From Streptomyces sp. TRM49041 (GTDB taxonomy: Bacteria; Actinomycetota; Actinomycetes; Streptomycetales; Streptomycetaceae), in the NCBI RefSeq assembly GCF_008271805.1, contig NZ_VSRY01000095.1:62001-126000 (forward strand): DNA of 64,000 nt. The letters are read 5' to 3'. Shown piece by piece: positions 40,478 to 50,199 of this stretch; positions within the stretch are counted from its first letter, which is position 1; each line of letters begins with the position of its first letter. The position numbers and the translations under genes are program-made. A model generated the notes under the pieces. The model did not search any database. It saw only the letters and a program-made list of their open reading frames with translations, and was not told the origin of the DNA.

Positions 40478-41863
40478 TCAGTCCCGGGCGGCCGCCGGAG
40501 CCGTCTCCGCCTCCGGCGACTCCTGGCCCTCCCGCGCCTCCTTCGCGGCCCCGGCCGCACGGGAGGACAGGATCTTGATGGAGATCAGGGCGATCACCGC
40601 GAGACCGATGATGTAACCGGAGACGGACATCGACGTCCCGGTCGCCTCCAGGAGCAGCACCATCACGAACGGCGCCAGTCCGCCACCGAGCACGGCCGCG
40701 ATCTGGTAGCCGAGCGAGGCCCCGGTGTACCGCATCTCCGCCGTGAACAGCTCGGCGAAGAGCGCCGCCTGCGGCCCGTACATGATGCTGAGGAAGCAGC
40801 TGCAGACGAAGGTGCCGACGGCCAGCCACAGCAGTGACGCGGTGTCGATGAGCAGGAACATCGGGACGGCCCACAGCAGCAGACCGACCGCGCCCGCGGC
40901 GTAGATGCGCAGACGTCCGACGCGGTCGGACAGGGACGCCGCCGCGGGTATCAGCACCAGCTGGGTGAGGCTGACTCCGAGGGACACCATCAGCACGGAG
41001 CTGCGGTCCATGGACAGGGTCCGCGTCGAGTAGTCCAGGACACCGGTGATGACGATGTAGAACGTCGCGGTGTTGACGGCGAAGGACCCGCCCGCCAGGA
41101 ACACCGTGCCCATGTGGTGGCGGAGGATCGTGCCCAGCGGGGACCGGGCCTTGGTCTTCTCCTGCTCCGCCAGGGCACGCTCGGCCTCCTTGAAGGCGGG
41201 GGTCTCCTCGACCTTCGCGTGGATGTACCAGGCGAGGCCGAGCACCAGGAAGCCGACGAAGAACGGCACGCGCCAGCCCCAGGCGACGAACGACGCGTCG
41301 CTGGTGAGGGCGCCGGCGATCAGGAAGACGGTGTTGGCGGTCACGACGCCGATCGGGACGCCGAGCTGGACGAGGCTGCCGTACAGGCCGCGCTTGCCCT
41401 CGGGGGCGTACTCGGTGGCCATGAGCATCGCGCCGCCCCACTGGGCGCCGACGGCGATGCCCTGGAGGACGCGGAAGACGACGAGGAGCACCGGGGCGGC
41501 GATGCCGATCGTCGCGTACGTGGGAAGCAGGCCGATGCCGACTGTGGCGAAGCCCATCAGGGTGAGCGCGAGGACCAGCATGGGCTTACGGCCCCGCTTG
41601 TCACCGAGCTGACCTGCGATGACGCCACCGATGGGGCGGGCCAGGAAGCCGACGGCGAAGGTGGCGAAGGCGGCGAGGACACCGGCCGACGAACTGCCCG
41701 CCGGGAAGTAGAGATCACCGAGCACGAGGGCCGCGGCGATACCGAAGACGAAGTAGTCGTACCACTCGACGGCCGAGGCGAGCGCGGCCGCGGTGGCCAC
41801 TCTTCGCCGGTTGCCGTCGGTTGGGGTGGGCGTGGTGGGAGCGGGTGCGGGTGCCGTGTCCAT
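40478..41863 (-). CDS. MFS transporter, metabolite:H+ symporter (MHS) type
   Basis: A 461-residue, 12-helix membrane transporter. The MHS (shikimate/benzoate/proline-type) signatures include SAVEWYDYFVFGIAAALVLG (about 29-48), FLARPIGGVIAGQLGDKRGRKPML, the central RVLQGIAVGAQWGGAMLMATEYAPEGKRG, and SLSDRVGRLRIY in the second half. The substrate is probably a carboxylate; which one cannot be told. ATG 41863 starts the protein. A TACCGACCGG-type operator candidate lies about 66 bp upstream, linking it to the kinase-dehydrogenase and SDR units. Confidence 0.9.
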   Translation of the reverse strand: MDTAPAPAPTTPTPTDGNRRRVATAAALASAVEWYDYFVFGIAAALVLGDLYFPAGSSSAGVLAAFATFAVGFLARPIGGVIAGQLGDKRGRKPMLVLALTLMGFATVGIGLLPTYATIGIAAPVLLVVFRVLQGIAVGAQWGGAMLMATEYAPEGKRGLYGSLVQLGVPIGVVTANTVFLIAGALTSDASFVAWGWRVPFFVGFLVLGLAWYIHAKVEETPAFKEAERALAEQEKTKARSPLGTILRHHMGTVFLAGGSFAVNTATFYIVITGVLDYSTRTLSMDRSSVLMVSLGVSLTQLVLIPAAASLSDRVGRLRIYAAGAVGLLLWAVPMFLLIDTASLLWLAVGTFVCSCFLSIMYGPQAALFAELFTAEMRYTGASLGYQIAAVLGGGLAPFVMVLLLEATGTSMSVSGYIIGLAVIALISIKILSSRAAGAAKEAREGQESPEAETAPAAARD

Positions 41864-41928
41864 GCGGTGCACACTCCGATGGGTGCGGGGGACGAGAGGG
41901 GGCGGAGCGCCTTGATTGACGGGGACCG

Positions 41929-41944
41929 TACCGACCGGCTGGTA
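41929..41944. promoter_or_regulatory. Operator candidate TACCGACCGGCTGGTA
   Basis: An imperfect dyad with the TACCGACCGG core and a GGTA end, 66 bp upstream of the transporter start on the minus strand. It is the third of four related sites. Confidence 0.5.
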
Positions 41945-42031
41945 TGTAGTCAACGCACTGAACGGCATCACTTTCCGGTCAGCTATTACCCTCGGTACGG
42001 TGCTGTCGGGGCGGCGTCCGGGCAGCACGAG

Positions 42032-42061
42032 CACCCCGGCCGCGCGAGGACGGCCGGGGTG
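42032..42061 (-). terminator. Hairpin downstream of the alcohol dehydrogenase gene
   Basis: CACCCCGGCCG pairs with CGGCCGGGGTG across an 8-base loop, 24 bp past the stop of the minus-strand gene. No T-tract. Confidence 0.55.
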
Positions 42062-42084
42062 GGTGCGGTGCCTGTGGTACGGGC

Positions 42085-43167
42085 CTAGAAGACGATCAGG
42101 GCGCGGCCCCCCTTGCCCGCCAGCATGTTGTCGAAGGCGGACGGGATGCCGTCGAGGGTGATGCGGTCCGTGACCAGGGCGCTCAGGTCGAGGCGCCCGG
42201 CGCGGACGTGCTCGGCCAGGACGGGCAGATCCCGGGCCGGGTCCGAGTTGCCGTACACGCAGCCGGAGAGGGTGCGGCCCCAGTGGAAGATCTCCAGGGC
42301 GTTGAACGTCACCTGCTGCTCCTTGCCGCCGATGCCGACGACCGTCGTGCGGCCGCCGCGCCGGGTGGAGTCCCAGGCGGTACGGATGGTGGCGGCCCGG
42401 CCGACGCACTCGACGGCCACGTCGGCGCCGTGACCGCCGGTCAGTTTCCGGATCTCCTTCGCCGTGGTGCCGGAGGCGACGAGGAAGTCCGTCGCACCCG
42501 CCGCCCGCGCCAGGGGCTCCTTCTCCGCCGACACGTCGACCGCGACGACCGGCCCCGCGCCCGCGATCCGGGCGGCCTGAAGGGCGGCCAGGCCCACCCC
42601 GCCGGCCCCGAACACGACGACCGACTCGCCTTGGCGGACCCGTGCGGAGTGGTGGACCGCGCCGTAGCCCGTGAGGACGGCGCAGCCGAGGAGCGCCGCG
42701 TCGGTGAGCGGTACGCCGTCGGGGACGGGCAGCACGCAGTCCGCGGCGACGACGGTCTCCTCGGCGAACGCGGCGACGTTCAGGCCCGGGTGGAGCTCCG
42801 TACCGTCCTCGGTGATGGCGTACACGCGGCCCACGCCGCTCAGCGCGTCGGCGCAGAGCCACACCTCGCCGAGCCCGCAGTGGTGGCAGGCGCCGCAGGA
42901 CGGCGCCCAGTTGAGGACGACCCCGTCCCCGGGCGCGACCCGCGTGACACCCTCGCCGACGGCGACGACGGTGCCGGCGCCCTCGTGACCGAGGACGGCG
43001 GGGACGGGCACACGCATGGTGCCGTCGGACAGGGACAGGTCGGAGTGGCAGACCCCGGCGGCGGCGAGGCGGACCCGGACCTGGCCGGGGCCGGGCTCGG
43101 GGAGTTCGATGCCGGCTATCTCCAGCGGAGACCCGACGGACGGCAGGACGGCGGCGCGTACGACCAC
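42085..43167 (-). CDS. Zinc-dependent alcohol dehydrogenase (MDR)
   Basis: A 360-residue zinc-containing alcohol dehydrogenase. Catalytic zinc ligands are in GVCHSDLS (Cys about 39) and GHEGAG (His about 61). The structural zinc cysteines are in APSCGACHHCGLGEVWLC. The NAD-binding Rossmann motif is VVVFGAGGVGLAALQAARIAGAG (about 181-203). GTG 43167 is the start, with AGGAG further upstream. It lies 27 bp downstream of the aldehyde dehydrogenase gene in one operon, so alcohol and aldehyde would be oxidised in sequence to the acid. Confidence 0.9.
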   Translation of the reverse strand: MVVRAAVLPSVGSPLEIAGIELPEPGPGQVRVRLAAAGVCHSDLSLSDGTMRVPVPAVLGHEGAGTVVAVGEGVTRVAPGDGVVLNWAPSCGACHHCGLGEVWLCADALSGVGRVYAITEDGTELHPGLNVAAFAEETVVAADCVLPVPDGVPLTDAALLGCAVLTGYGAVHHSARVRQGESVVVFGAGGVGLAALQAARIAGAGPVVAVDVSAEKEPLARAAGATDFLVASGTTAKEIRKLTGGHGADVAVECVGRAATIRTAWDSTRRGGRTTVVGIGGKEQQVTFNALEIFHWGRTLSGCVYGNSDPARDLPVLAEHVRAGRLDLSALVTDRITLDGIPSAFDNMLAGKGGRALIVF

Positions 43168-43194
43168 GATCGTTCTACTCCTGGCTCAGAGGTG

Positions 43195-44586
<1,392 letters not shown>

Positions 44587-44641
44587 CCGCTCTGTCTCCT
44601 TCGGCCTGGCTCACTGTGTGGCTGTCGTCCCCCGACGACCC

Positions 44642-44660
44642 AAACTAGCGGCGGTAGTTT
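44642..44660. promoter_or_regulatory. 19-bp palindromic operator candidate of the aldehyde dehydrogenase operon
   Basis: AAACTAGCGGCGGTAGTTT has outer arms AAACTA/TAGTTT perfectly paired and one mismatched pair inside. A related site is found between the acyl-CoA dehydrogenase and TetR genes 5 kb away. Confidence 0.6.
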
Positions 44661-44729
44661 TCTATCGCCAGAGCCAGGCGCCACGGAATGGGGCGAACCT
44701 GCCGTACGGCCCCTCCCGGCCGGCCCCGG

Positions 44730-45194
44730 TCAGAAGTCGACGCGGACCCGGTCGTCGACCCGTCCGACGGACTCCTGGCCGAAGGCGCGCTTGTAGGCCT
44801 CGCGGATCTGCTCGATCCTGAGGCCGCCGACACGGGCGTCGGCGGTCGGGTAGAGCAGCATCAGCTCGTAGGACCGCTCCCGCTCGATCTTCCCTGCGGC
44901 GTCCCGCCACTGGCCGTGCCCCTCCTGCACGGTGAGCCCGTCCGGGAAGCGGGGGGTGACCTCGCGGTCCACGAAGGCCATGAACTGCCGGTCGGTCACG
45001 TCGGGGCCGCCGTCGGGGCGCTCGGTGCCGAAGAGGAGCCGGGTCTCGACAAACGGCTGGGACGCGGCGGACGCGGCGGCGGGAGCCGCTTCGTCGCCCA
45101 GGGTCGCGTACGCGGTGGGGGCGCCGACCGCGACGAGGGCGACGGCCGCGGCGGCGGAGAGGCGGGCGCGGGCGGTGAGGGCGCGGACGGGCAT
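44730..45194 (-). CDS. DUF3574 domain secreted protein
   Basis: A 154-residue protein with a signal peptide (about 1-31, RLSAAAAVALVAVGAPTAYA). The mature domain starts around FVETRLLFGTERPDGGPDVTD and continues with FVDREVTPRFPDGLTVQEG and QWRDAAGKIERERSYELMLLY, the DUF3574 pattern. The function is unknown. It has a periplasmic/extracellular position but no wall-anchor signal. It is monocistronic; the 367-bp gap upstream contains only a hairpin. Confidence 0.85.
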   Translation of the reverse strand: MPVRALTARARLSAAAAVALVAVGAPTAYATLGDEAAPAAASAASQPFVETRLLFGTERPDGGPDVTDRQFMAFVDREVTPRFPDGLTVQEGHGQWRDAAGKIERERSYELMLLYPTADARVGGLRIEQIREAYKRAFGQESVGRVDDRVRVDF

Positions 45195-45561
45195 GCGGGG
45201 TCTCCTCTGCGACGACGGGCACCGGGAGGTGCGGCGGAGCGACGATCACTGTGGCAGGGAGACTCCGCGAAGGCGCGCGGAAACACTGGTTCCGGCCGGA
45301 ATCACCCGGCGGGCCCACGCGGTACGGCGTGGGCCCGCCGCGAGCGCCGCACCGACGCCGGACTCCGAACCGTCGTCGGACGGGGTCTCCGCCATGCCGC
45401 CGCCGCCCGCGCCGACACCGCCGCGCGGACCCTGGCCGTTCCGGCCGCTGCCCGCCTTCGGGACAGCCGACGCGGAACACCTCCGTCTTCCCGGCACCGC
45501 CGGCCCCTCCGGAGGTCCAGGTGAACCTGTACCCGACGGCGTGCCGCGCCCGGTCGCCCGG
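45195..45561. other. Intergenic gap without a supportable gene
   Basis: This 367-bp stretch between the DUF3574 and molybdopterin oxidoreductase genes holds a 14-bp perfect stem-loop (45307-45340). I see no frame with a good start, ribosome binding site and conserved-looking sequence. It may contain the DUF3574 promoter. Confidence 0.6.
45307..45340. terminator. 14-bp stem-loop downstream of the molybdopterin oxidoreductase
   Basis: CGGCGGGCCCACGC and its perfect complement enclose a 6-base loop. It sits about 220 bp past the minus-strand oxidoreductase stop, so it may serve as its terminator. A processing or attenuator role for the DUF3574 transcript is another possibility. Confidence 0.5.
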
Positions 45562-47859
45562 TCAGCCCACCGGCGACACCTCCACCGGGAAGCCGTTGAG
45601 GACGGCGTTGCCGGAGAGGGGGTCGAGGCGGGTGCCGTCGAGGAGTTGGTTGACATTGACGCCGGGGCGGGCGGCGGCGACGGCCATGCGGGTGCCGGGG
45701 CGGTCGTGGCCCCAGCCGTGCGGGAGACTCACCACTCCCCTGCGGATCGCGTCCGTGACCTCGACCGGGGCCTCGAGTTCGCCGCCCTCGCCCTTGATTC
45801 GGGCCGGTGCGCCGTCGGCGAGGCCGAGGCGGGCCGCGTCGTCGGGGTGGACCTGGAGGGTGCAGGTGTTGGTGCCGCGGTTGAGGGCCGGGATGTTGTG
45901 CAGCCAGCTGTTGTTGGAGCGCAGATGGCGGCGGCCCACCAGGACCAGCCGGGCCGGGGTGCCGTCGAGGGCCTTACGCAGACGGGGCAGGTCGGCGGCT
46001 ATCGGGGCCGGGAGCAGCTCGACGCGGCCGCTGCGGGTCTTCAGGCCCCGCGGAAGCCGCGGCTGGAGCGGCCCCAGGTCGATGCCGTGCGGGTTGGCGA
46101 GGAGCTGGTCGAGGGTCAGCTCGTACGGACCGAGGCGCAGCATCAGGTCGAGGCGCCGCTCGGCGGACGTGCCGCCGGTGAGCCGGGCCGCGAACTCGGC
46201 CGGGTCCTGGCCGTGGGCGGGCGAGTGGGGTTCGGTCACCGCCCTGGCGAGGGTGCGGTCGATTGCCAGGGCGTCCACGGCGTCCGCGGCGTCCACGGCG
46301 TCCACGGCGTCCACGGCGTCCACGGCGGAAGCGTGCCTCCCGGGGCTCTCGGGGCTCTCGGGGCTCTCGGCTTCGCCCGAGCGGAGGAGGCCCTGGTCCG
46401 TGACCGCGAGGATCAGCCGGGCGTGTATCTCGCACTCGCTCATCAGGCCCTCCTCCAGCGGGACGGCGGCCGGGGAGAAGCGGACCTGGTTGCGGATGGC
46501 GAAGTTGTTGAACGCGAAGTCGAAGTGGGCGCTCTGCGCGGGCGGCGGCGGGGGCAGGACCACGTCGGCGTGGCGGGTGGTCTCGTTGAGGTACGGGTCG
46601 ATGGCGACCATGAACTCCAGACCGTCGGCGAGGGCGCGGTCCAGGCGGTCCCCGTCCGGGGCGGAGAGGACGGGGTTCGCGGCGATCGAGATCAGCGCGC
46701 GCATCCGGCCCTCGCCCGGGGTGTCGATCTCCTCGGCGATCACGGAGATCGGCAGTTCGCCCTTGGCCTCCGGGTGACCCGACACTCGGCTCGCCCAGCG
46801 GCCCAGGTCGAAGCCCCGGCCGGGCCCGGCGGGGCGGAGCGCGGGCGCGGTGGCGGAGAGCGGGAACAGGGCGCCGCCCGGCCGGTCGAGGTTGCCGGTC
46901 AGGACGTTCAGGACGTCCACGAGCCAGTTGGTGAGGGTGCCGTACGCGACGGTGCTGCCGCCCACGCGCGCGTAGACGGCCGCGGAGGGCGCCGCCGCCA
47001 GCTCGCGGGCCATCACGCGGATGAGGTCCGGCTCCAGGTCGCACGCTTCGGCGACCGCCTCGGGCGTGAAGTCCCGTACCGCCGCCGCGACGTCCTCGAC
47101 GCCCTCCACATGGGGGCCGAGGTCGCCGAGGTCGGTGAGGTCCTCGGCGAACAGCACCTGGGCCAGCGCGGCCAGGAGCAGGGCGTCCGTACCGGGGCGG
47201 ATCGCCACATGCCGGTCGGCGAGGCGGGCGGTGCGGGTGCGGCGCGGGTCGACGACCGTGAGGGTGCCGCCGCGCTTGCGCAGGGCCTTGAGGCGGCCGG
47301 GGAAGTCGGGTGCGGTGCACAGGCTGCCGTTCGACTCCAGCGGGTTGGCGCCGAGCATCAGCAGATGGGCCGTGCGGTCCAGGTCCGGGACCGGGATGGC
47401 GTGCGGGTCGCCGAAGAGCAGCCCGCTGGAGACATGCTTGGGCATCTGGTCGACGGTGGACGCGCTGAACACGTTCCTGGTGCGCAGCGCGCCGAGCAGC
47501 AGGGGCGGATAGAGGGCGCCGGCCATGGTGTGGACGTTCGGGTTGCCCAGGACGACGCCTACGGCGTTCGGGCCGTGGGCGGCCAGGAGCGGCGGGAGCC
47601 GGCGGGCGACGACATCGAACGCCTCGTCCCAGCCGGCCTCGCGCAGGGTGCCGTTCTCGCGGACGAGCGGGGTACGCAGCCGGTCGGGGTCGGCGTCCAG
47701 CTCGCCGAACGACGCCCCCTTGGGACAGATGAAGCCCCGGCTGAAGATGTCGTCGCGGTCCCCGCGGACACCGGTGACACGGGTGCCGCTGATGGTGAGG
47801 GTCAGCCCGCAGGTGGCTTCGCAGAGCGGGCAGATACGCGGTGCGGTGGTGGTGGACAT
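45562..47859 (-). CDS. Molybdopterin-dependent oxidoreductase (formate dehydrogenase/nitrate reductase-like)
   Basis: A 765-residue cytoplasmic Mo-bis-MGD enzyme. The N-terminal [4Fe-4S] motif CPLCEATCGL with the later ICPKG cysteine is clear. Molybdopterin-binding segments follow (MLGANPLESNGSL, VVDPRRTRTARLADRHVAIRPGTD) and the C-terminal MopB-binding domain includes LVGRRHLRSNNSWLHN and HPDDAARLGL. There is no Tat signal. The substrate is unknown. Low-complexity (VDA)n and SPESPES stretches (about 513-533) are encoded by 9-bp repeats. A TACCGACCGGTA site lies 66 bp upstream of the ATG at 47859. Confidence 0.87.
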   Translation of the reverse strand: MSTTTAPRICPLCEATCGLTLTISGTRVTGVRGDRDDIFSRGFICPKGASFGELDADPDRLRTPLVRENGTLREAGWDEAFDVVARRLPPLLAAHGPNAVGVVLGNPNVHTMAGALYPPLLLGALRTRNVFSASTVDQMPKHVSSGLLFGDPHAIPVPDLDRTAHLLMLGANPLESNGSLCTAPDFPGRLKALRKRGGTLTVVDPRRTRTARLADRHVAIRPGTDALLLAALAQVLFAEDLTDLGDLGPHVEGVEDVAAAVRDFTPEAVAEACDLEPDLIRVMARELAAAPSAAVYARVGGSTVAYGTLTNWLVDVLNVLTGNLDRPGGALFPLSATAPALRPAGPGRGFDLGRWASRVSGHPEAKGELPISVIAEEIDTPGEGRMRALISIAANPVLSAPDGDRLDRALADGLEFMVAIDPYLNETTRHADVVLPPPPPAQSAHFDFAFNNFAIRNQVRFSPAAVPLEEGLMSECEIHARLILAVTDQGLLRSGEAESPESPESPGRHASAVDAVDAVDAVDAADAVDALAIDRTLARAVTEPHSPAHGQDPAEFAARLTGGTSAERRLDLMLRLGPYELTLDQLLANPHGIDLGPLQPRLPRGLKTRSGRVELLPAPIAADLPRLRKALDGTPARLVLVGRRHLRSNNSWLHNIPALNRGTNTCTLQVHPDDAARLGLADGAPARIKGEGGELEAPVEVTDAIRRGVVSLPHGWGHDRPGTRMAVAAARPGVNVNQLLDGTRLDPLSGNAVLNGFPVEVSPVG
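46271..46324. repeat. Six 9-bp tandem repeats in the oxidoreductase gene
   Basis: GCGTCCACG occurs six times in tandem (the second copy has one change), encoding VDA triplets on the minus strand. Expansion in units of 9 stays in frame. Confidence 0.9.
46342..46368. repeat. Three 9-bp tandem repeats in the oxidoreductase gene
   Basis: GGGGCTCTC occurs three times, encoding SPE triplets on the minus strand, in the same inserted loop as the VDA repeats. Confidence 0.9.
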
Positions 47860-47924
47860 CGGGTCTCCCCCGGCTCTACGGCGGACATCGGACGGCGGGC
47901 TGCTGATGCGAACGGAGCCGAGCA

Positions 47925-47936
47925 TACCGACCGGTA
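47925..47936. promoter_or_regulatory. Operator candidate TACCGACCGGTA
   Basis: A near-perfect dyad (TACCG-AC-CGGTA) between the stop of the frameshifted TetR gene and the molybdopterin oxidoreductase start, 66 bp upstream of the latter. It is the fourth member of this motif family. Confidence 0.5.
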
Positions 47937-47952
47937 CGCACGTTGGCGACGG

Positions 47953-48679
47953 TCAGCGCAGAACCGGCCCGAGACAGGCGTGGAGCAGCTCCCTGGTCTC
48001 GGCGATCAGCGCCGGATCACCGTCCGGGTCCGCCCGGAACGCGAGCCGCAGCAGCGCGTCCGCCACCTCGACGCCGACGAGGACCTTGCGGCGCAGCACC
48101 TCGCCCGCGTCCGCGCGCTCCGCGAGGAGGGCGCAGATCCGGTCCGCCACGAGACGGTTCGGGTCGTCGTCCGGCGCCTCGGCGGGGCCCGGCACTCCGA
48201 AGTCCACCAGGGCGAAGCCGGGCACGGTGCGCTTCATCGCGAGGTACTCGTCGAGTACGACGTCGACGGCGGCGTGCGCGCCCAGGTCGGCGTGGTCCGC
48301 GAGGCGGGCGGTGATCCGTGTGGCGTAGCGGTCGAGGTTGCGGTGGGCGAGCGCGGTCGCCATGGCGCGCTTGCTGGAGAAGAACCGGTAGACGGAGCCG
48401 ATCGGCACGCCGGCGCGCAGGGCGACGTCCCGGGTGCTGAGCTCTTCGTAACCGGTCCCGTCGAGGAGTTCGGCGCAGGCGTCGAGGATGCGGGCCAGAC
48501 GCTCGGCGCTGCGCCGCTGGACGGGGGCCCGGCGCAGGGAGGGCGGGCGCCACCGCGACGGGACGTGGGGCCTGGACCACCGTGTTGAGGTGGGAGGGGG
48601 CCTGGGGCCGGGACGGGGACTTCGGCGGGGACTGCGGCGGGGACTGCCGCCGGGGCTGCGACTGTGGCACGGGTTCCAT
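47953..48679 (-). pseudogene. TetR family regulator gene with an apparent N-terminal frameshift
   Basis: The downstream frame encodes RRAPVQRRSAERLARILDAC, then a TetR helix-turn-helix (ELSTRDVALRAGVPIGSVYRFFSSKR) and a helical domain to LLHACLGPVLR. The only in-frame start is the GTG at 48408, which cuts the HTH in half. In another frame, an ATG at 48679 opens MEPVPQSQPRRQSPPQSPPK up to PRPVAVAP. The two frames join if one C is removed at about 48541-48551 (GGCGCCCGCCC to GGCGCCGCCC, read on the minus strand), giving an ordinary TetR start. This may be a true frameshift or a sequencing error. If intact, a protein of about 240 residues would result. Confidence 0.7.
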
Positions 48680-48785
48680 GATGCGGACGAGGGCGGCCGC
48701 CGCAGGGCCGTGCGGGGAACCCCTCGGGCGGCGGGACCGTCCCATCCTCACCCCCGCGGCCCAGCCCCCGTTGACGCGGGCCGCC

Positions 48786-48815
48786 TGGAATCCTACGGTC
48801 TTACATAGGATTCCA
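48786..48815. promoter_or_regulatory. 30-bp inverted repeat in the hmgA promoter
   Basis: TGGAATCCTA and TAGGATTCCA are perfect inverted copies separated by 10 bases, so the half-sites are two helical turns apart. The repeat ends 19 bp before the hmgA ATG. It is a strong operator candidate for a dimeric regulator. Confidence 0.7.
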
Positions 48816-48834
48816 TGAGCAGCAGGAGCACGCG

Positions 48835-50169
48835 ATGAGCATGGGCGGCGCCGTACCGGCGAACGAGCAGACGCGAAAGACCGCCGAGAGCCTGGAGTAC
48901 CTCTCCGGCTTCGGCAACGAGCACCATTCGGAGGCCGTCCCCGGCGCCCTGCCGCAGGGCCGGAACTCCCCGCAGCGCGCCCCGCTCGGGCTCTACGCGG
49001 AGCAGCTGAGCGGCAGCGCCTTCACCGAGCCACGCGCCCAGAACCGCCGCTCGTGGCTGTACCGCATCCGCCCGTCCGCCGCGCACCCGCCGTTCACGCG
49101 CACCGGCAACGGCGCCCTCCGCACGGCCCCGTTCACCGAGTCCGTGCCGGACCCGAACCGGCTGCGCTGGAACCCGCTCCCGGCCCCGGCGCCCGGCACG
49201 GACTGGCTGGCCGGCCTGTGGACCGTGGGCGGCAACGGCGACGCGGCAGAGCGCAACGGCATGGCCGTGCACCTGTACCACGCCGACAGCTCCATGGACC
49301 GGGTGTTCAGCGACGCCGACGGCGAGCTTCTGATCGTCCCCGAGCACGGCGGGCTGCTGCTCCGCACCGAGCTGGGCCTGCTCGCCGCCCGCCCCGGAGA
49401 GGTGGCGCTGATCCCGCGCGGTGTCCGCTTCCGCGTCGAGCTGCTGGACGCGACCGCGCGCGGATACGTGTGCGAGAACTACGGCCGCCCGTTCGAGCTG
49501 CCGGAACTCGGCCCGATCGGCGCCAACGGACTCGCCAACCCGCGTGACTTCCGGGCGCCCGCCGCCGCGTACGAGGACGTGGAGGGCCCCGTCGAGGTCG
49601 TCAACAAGTACTGCGGCAATCTGTGGCGGGCCACGTACGACCACTCGCCGCTGGACGTCGTCGCGTGGCACGGCACCCATCTGCCGTACGTCTACGACCT
49701 GCGGACCTTCAACGTCATCGGGACGATCAGCTACGACCACCCCGACCCGTCGGTCTTCACCGTCCTCACGTCCCCGTCGGACACCCCGGGTCTCGCGAGC
49801 GTCGACTTCGTCGTCTTCGCGCCGCGCTGGCTGGTCGGCGAGGACACGTTCCGGCCGCCGTACTTCCACCGCAACGTGATGAGCGAGTACATGGGCCTCA
49901 TCGAGGGCGCGTACGACGCGAAGGCCGAGGGCTTCGTGCCCGGCGGCGGGTCGCTGCACAACATGATGTCCGCGCACGGCCCGGACCGGGAGACGTTCGA
50001 CAAGGCGAGCGCCGTCGAGCTGAAGCCGCAGAAGGTCGACGACGGCCTGGCCTTCATGTTCGAGACCCGCTGGCCGGTCACGACCACGGCCCAGGCCGCG
50101 AACGCGGACCACCTGCAGCCGGGGTACGACGACGTGTGGCAGGGTCTGGAGCGCCACTTCCGCTCGTAG
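48835..50169 (+). CDS. hmgA: Homogentisate 1,2-dioxygenase
   Basis: A 444-residue iron(II) dioxygenase that opens the ring of homogentisate to maleylacetoacetate in tyrosine/phenylalanine breakdown. The start [21 protein letters not shown] and segments [33 protein letters not shown] (His and Glu iron ligands) and [19 protein letters not shown] are family hallmarks. ATG 48835 follows AGGAG; the second ATG at 48841 is less likely. Loss would be expected to give pyomelanin. The next gene, a GntR regulator, starts about 30 bp downstream. Confidence 0.95.
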   Translation: MSMGGAVPANEQTRKTAESLEYLSGFGNEHHSEAVPGALPQGRNSPQRAPLGLYAEQLSGSAFTEPRAQNRRSWLYRIRPSAAHPPFTRTGNGALRTAPFTESVPDPNRLRWNPLPAPAPGTDWLAGLWTVGGNGDAAERNGMAVHLYHADSSMDRVFSDADGELLIVPEHGGLLLRTELGLLAARPGEVALIPRGVRFRVELLDATARGYVCENYGRPFELPELGPIGANGLANPRDFRAPAAAYEDVEGPVEVVNKYCGNLWRATYDHSPLDVVAWHGTHLPYVYDLRTFNVIGTISYDHPDPSVFTVLTSPSDTPGLASVDFVVFAPRWLVGEDTFRPPYFHRNVMSEYMGLIEGAYDAKAEGFVPGGGSLHNMMSAHGPDRETFDKASAVELKPQKVDDGLAFMFETRWPVTTTAQAANADHLQPGYDDVWQGLERHFRS

Positions 50170-50199
50170 CACCGCCGCATGCAGCAGTACGGAGATGCC

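Noticed and set aside
45246..45656. A minus-strand frame of 136 codons in the gap upstream of DUF3574
   Set aside because: No ribosome binding site, composition rich in Gly/Pro/Arg, and it overlaps the molybdopterin oxidoreductase end. A shorter version from an internal ATG was also unconvincing.
44932..48588. A plus-strand frame of about 1200 codons across the molybdopterin oxidoreductase
   Set aside because: Same reason; the minus strand carries the Fe-S and molybdopterin motifs in a proper order.
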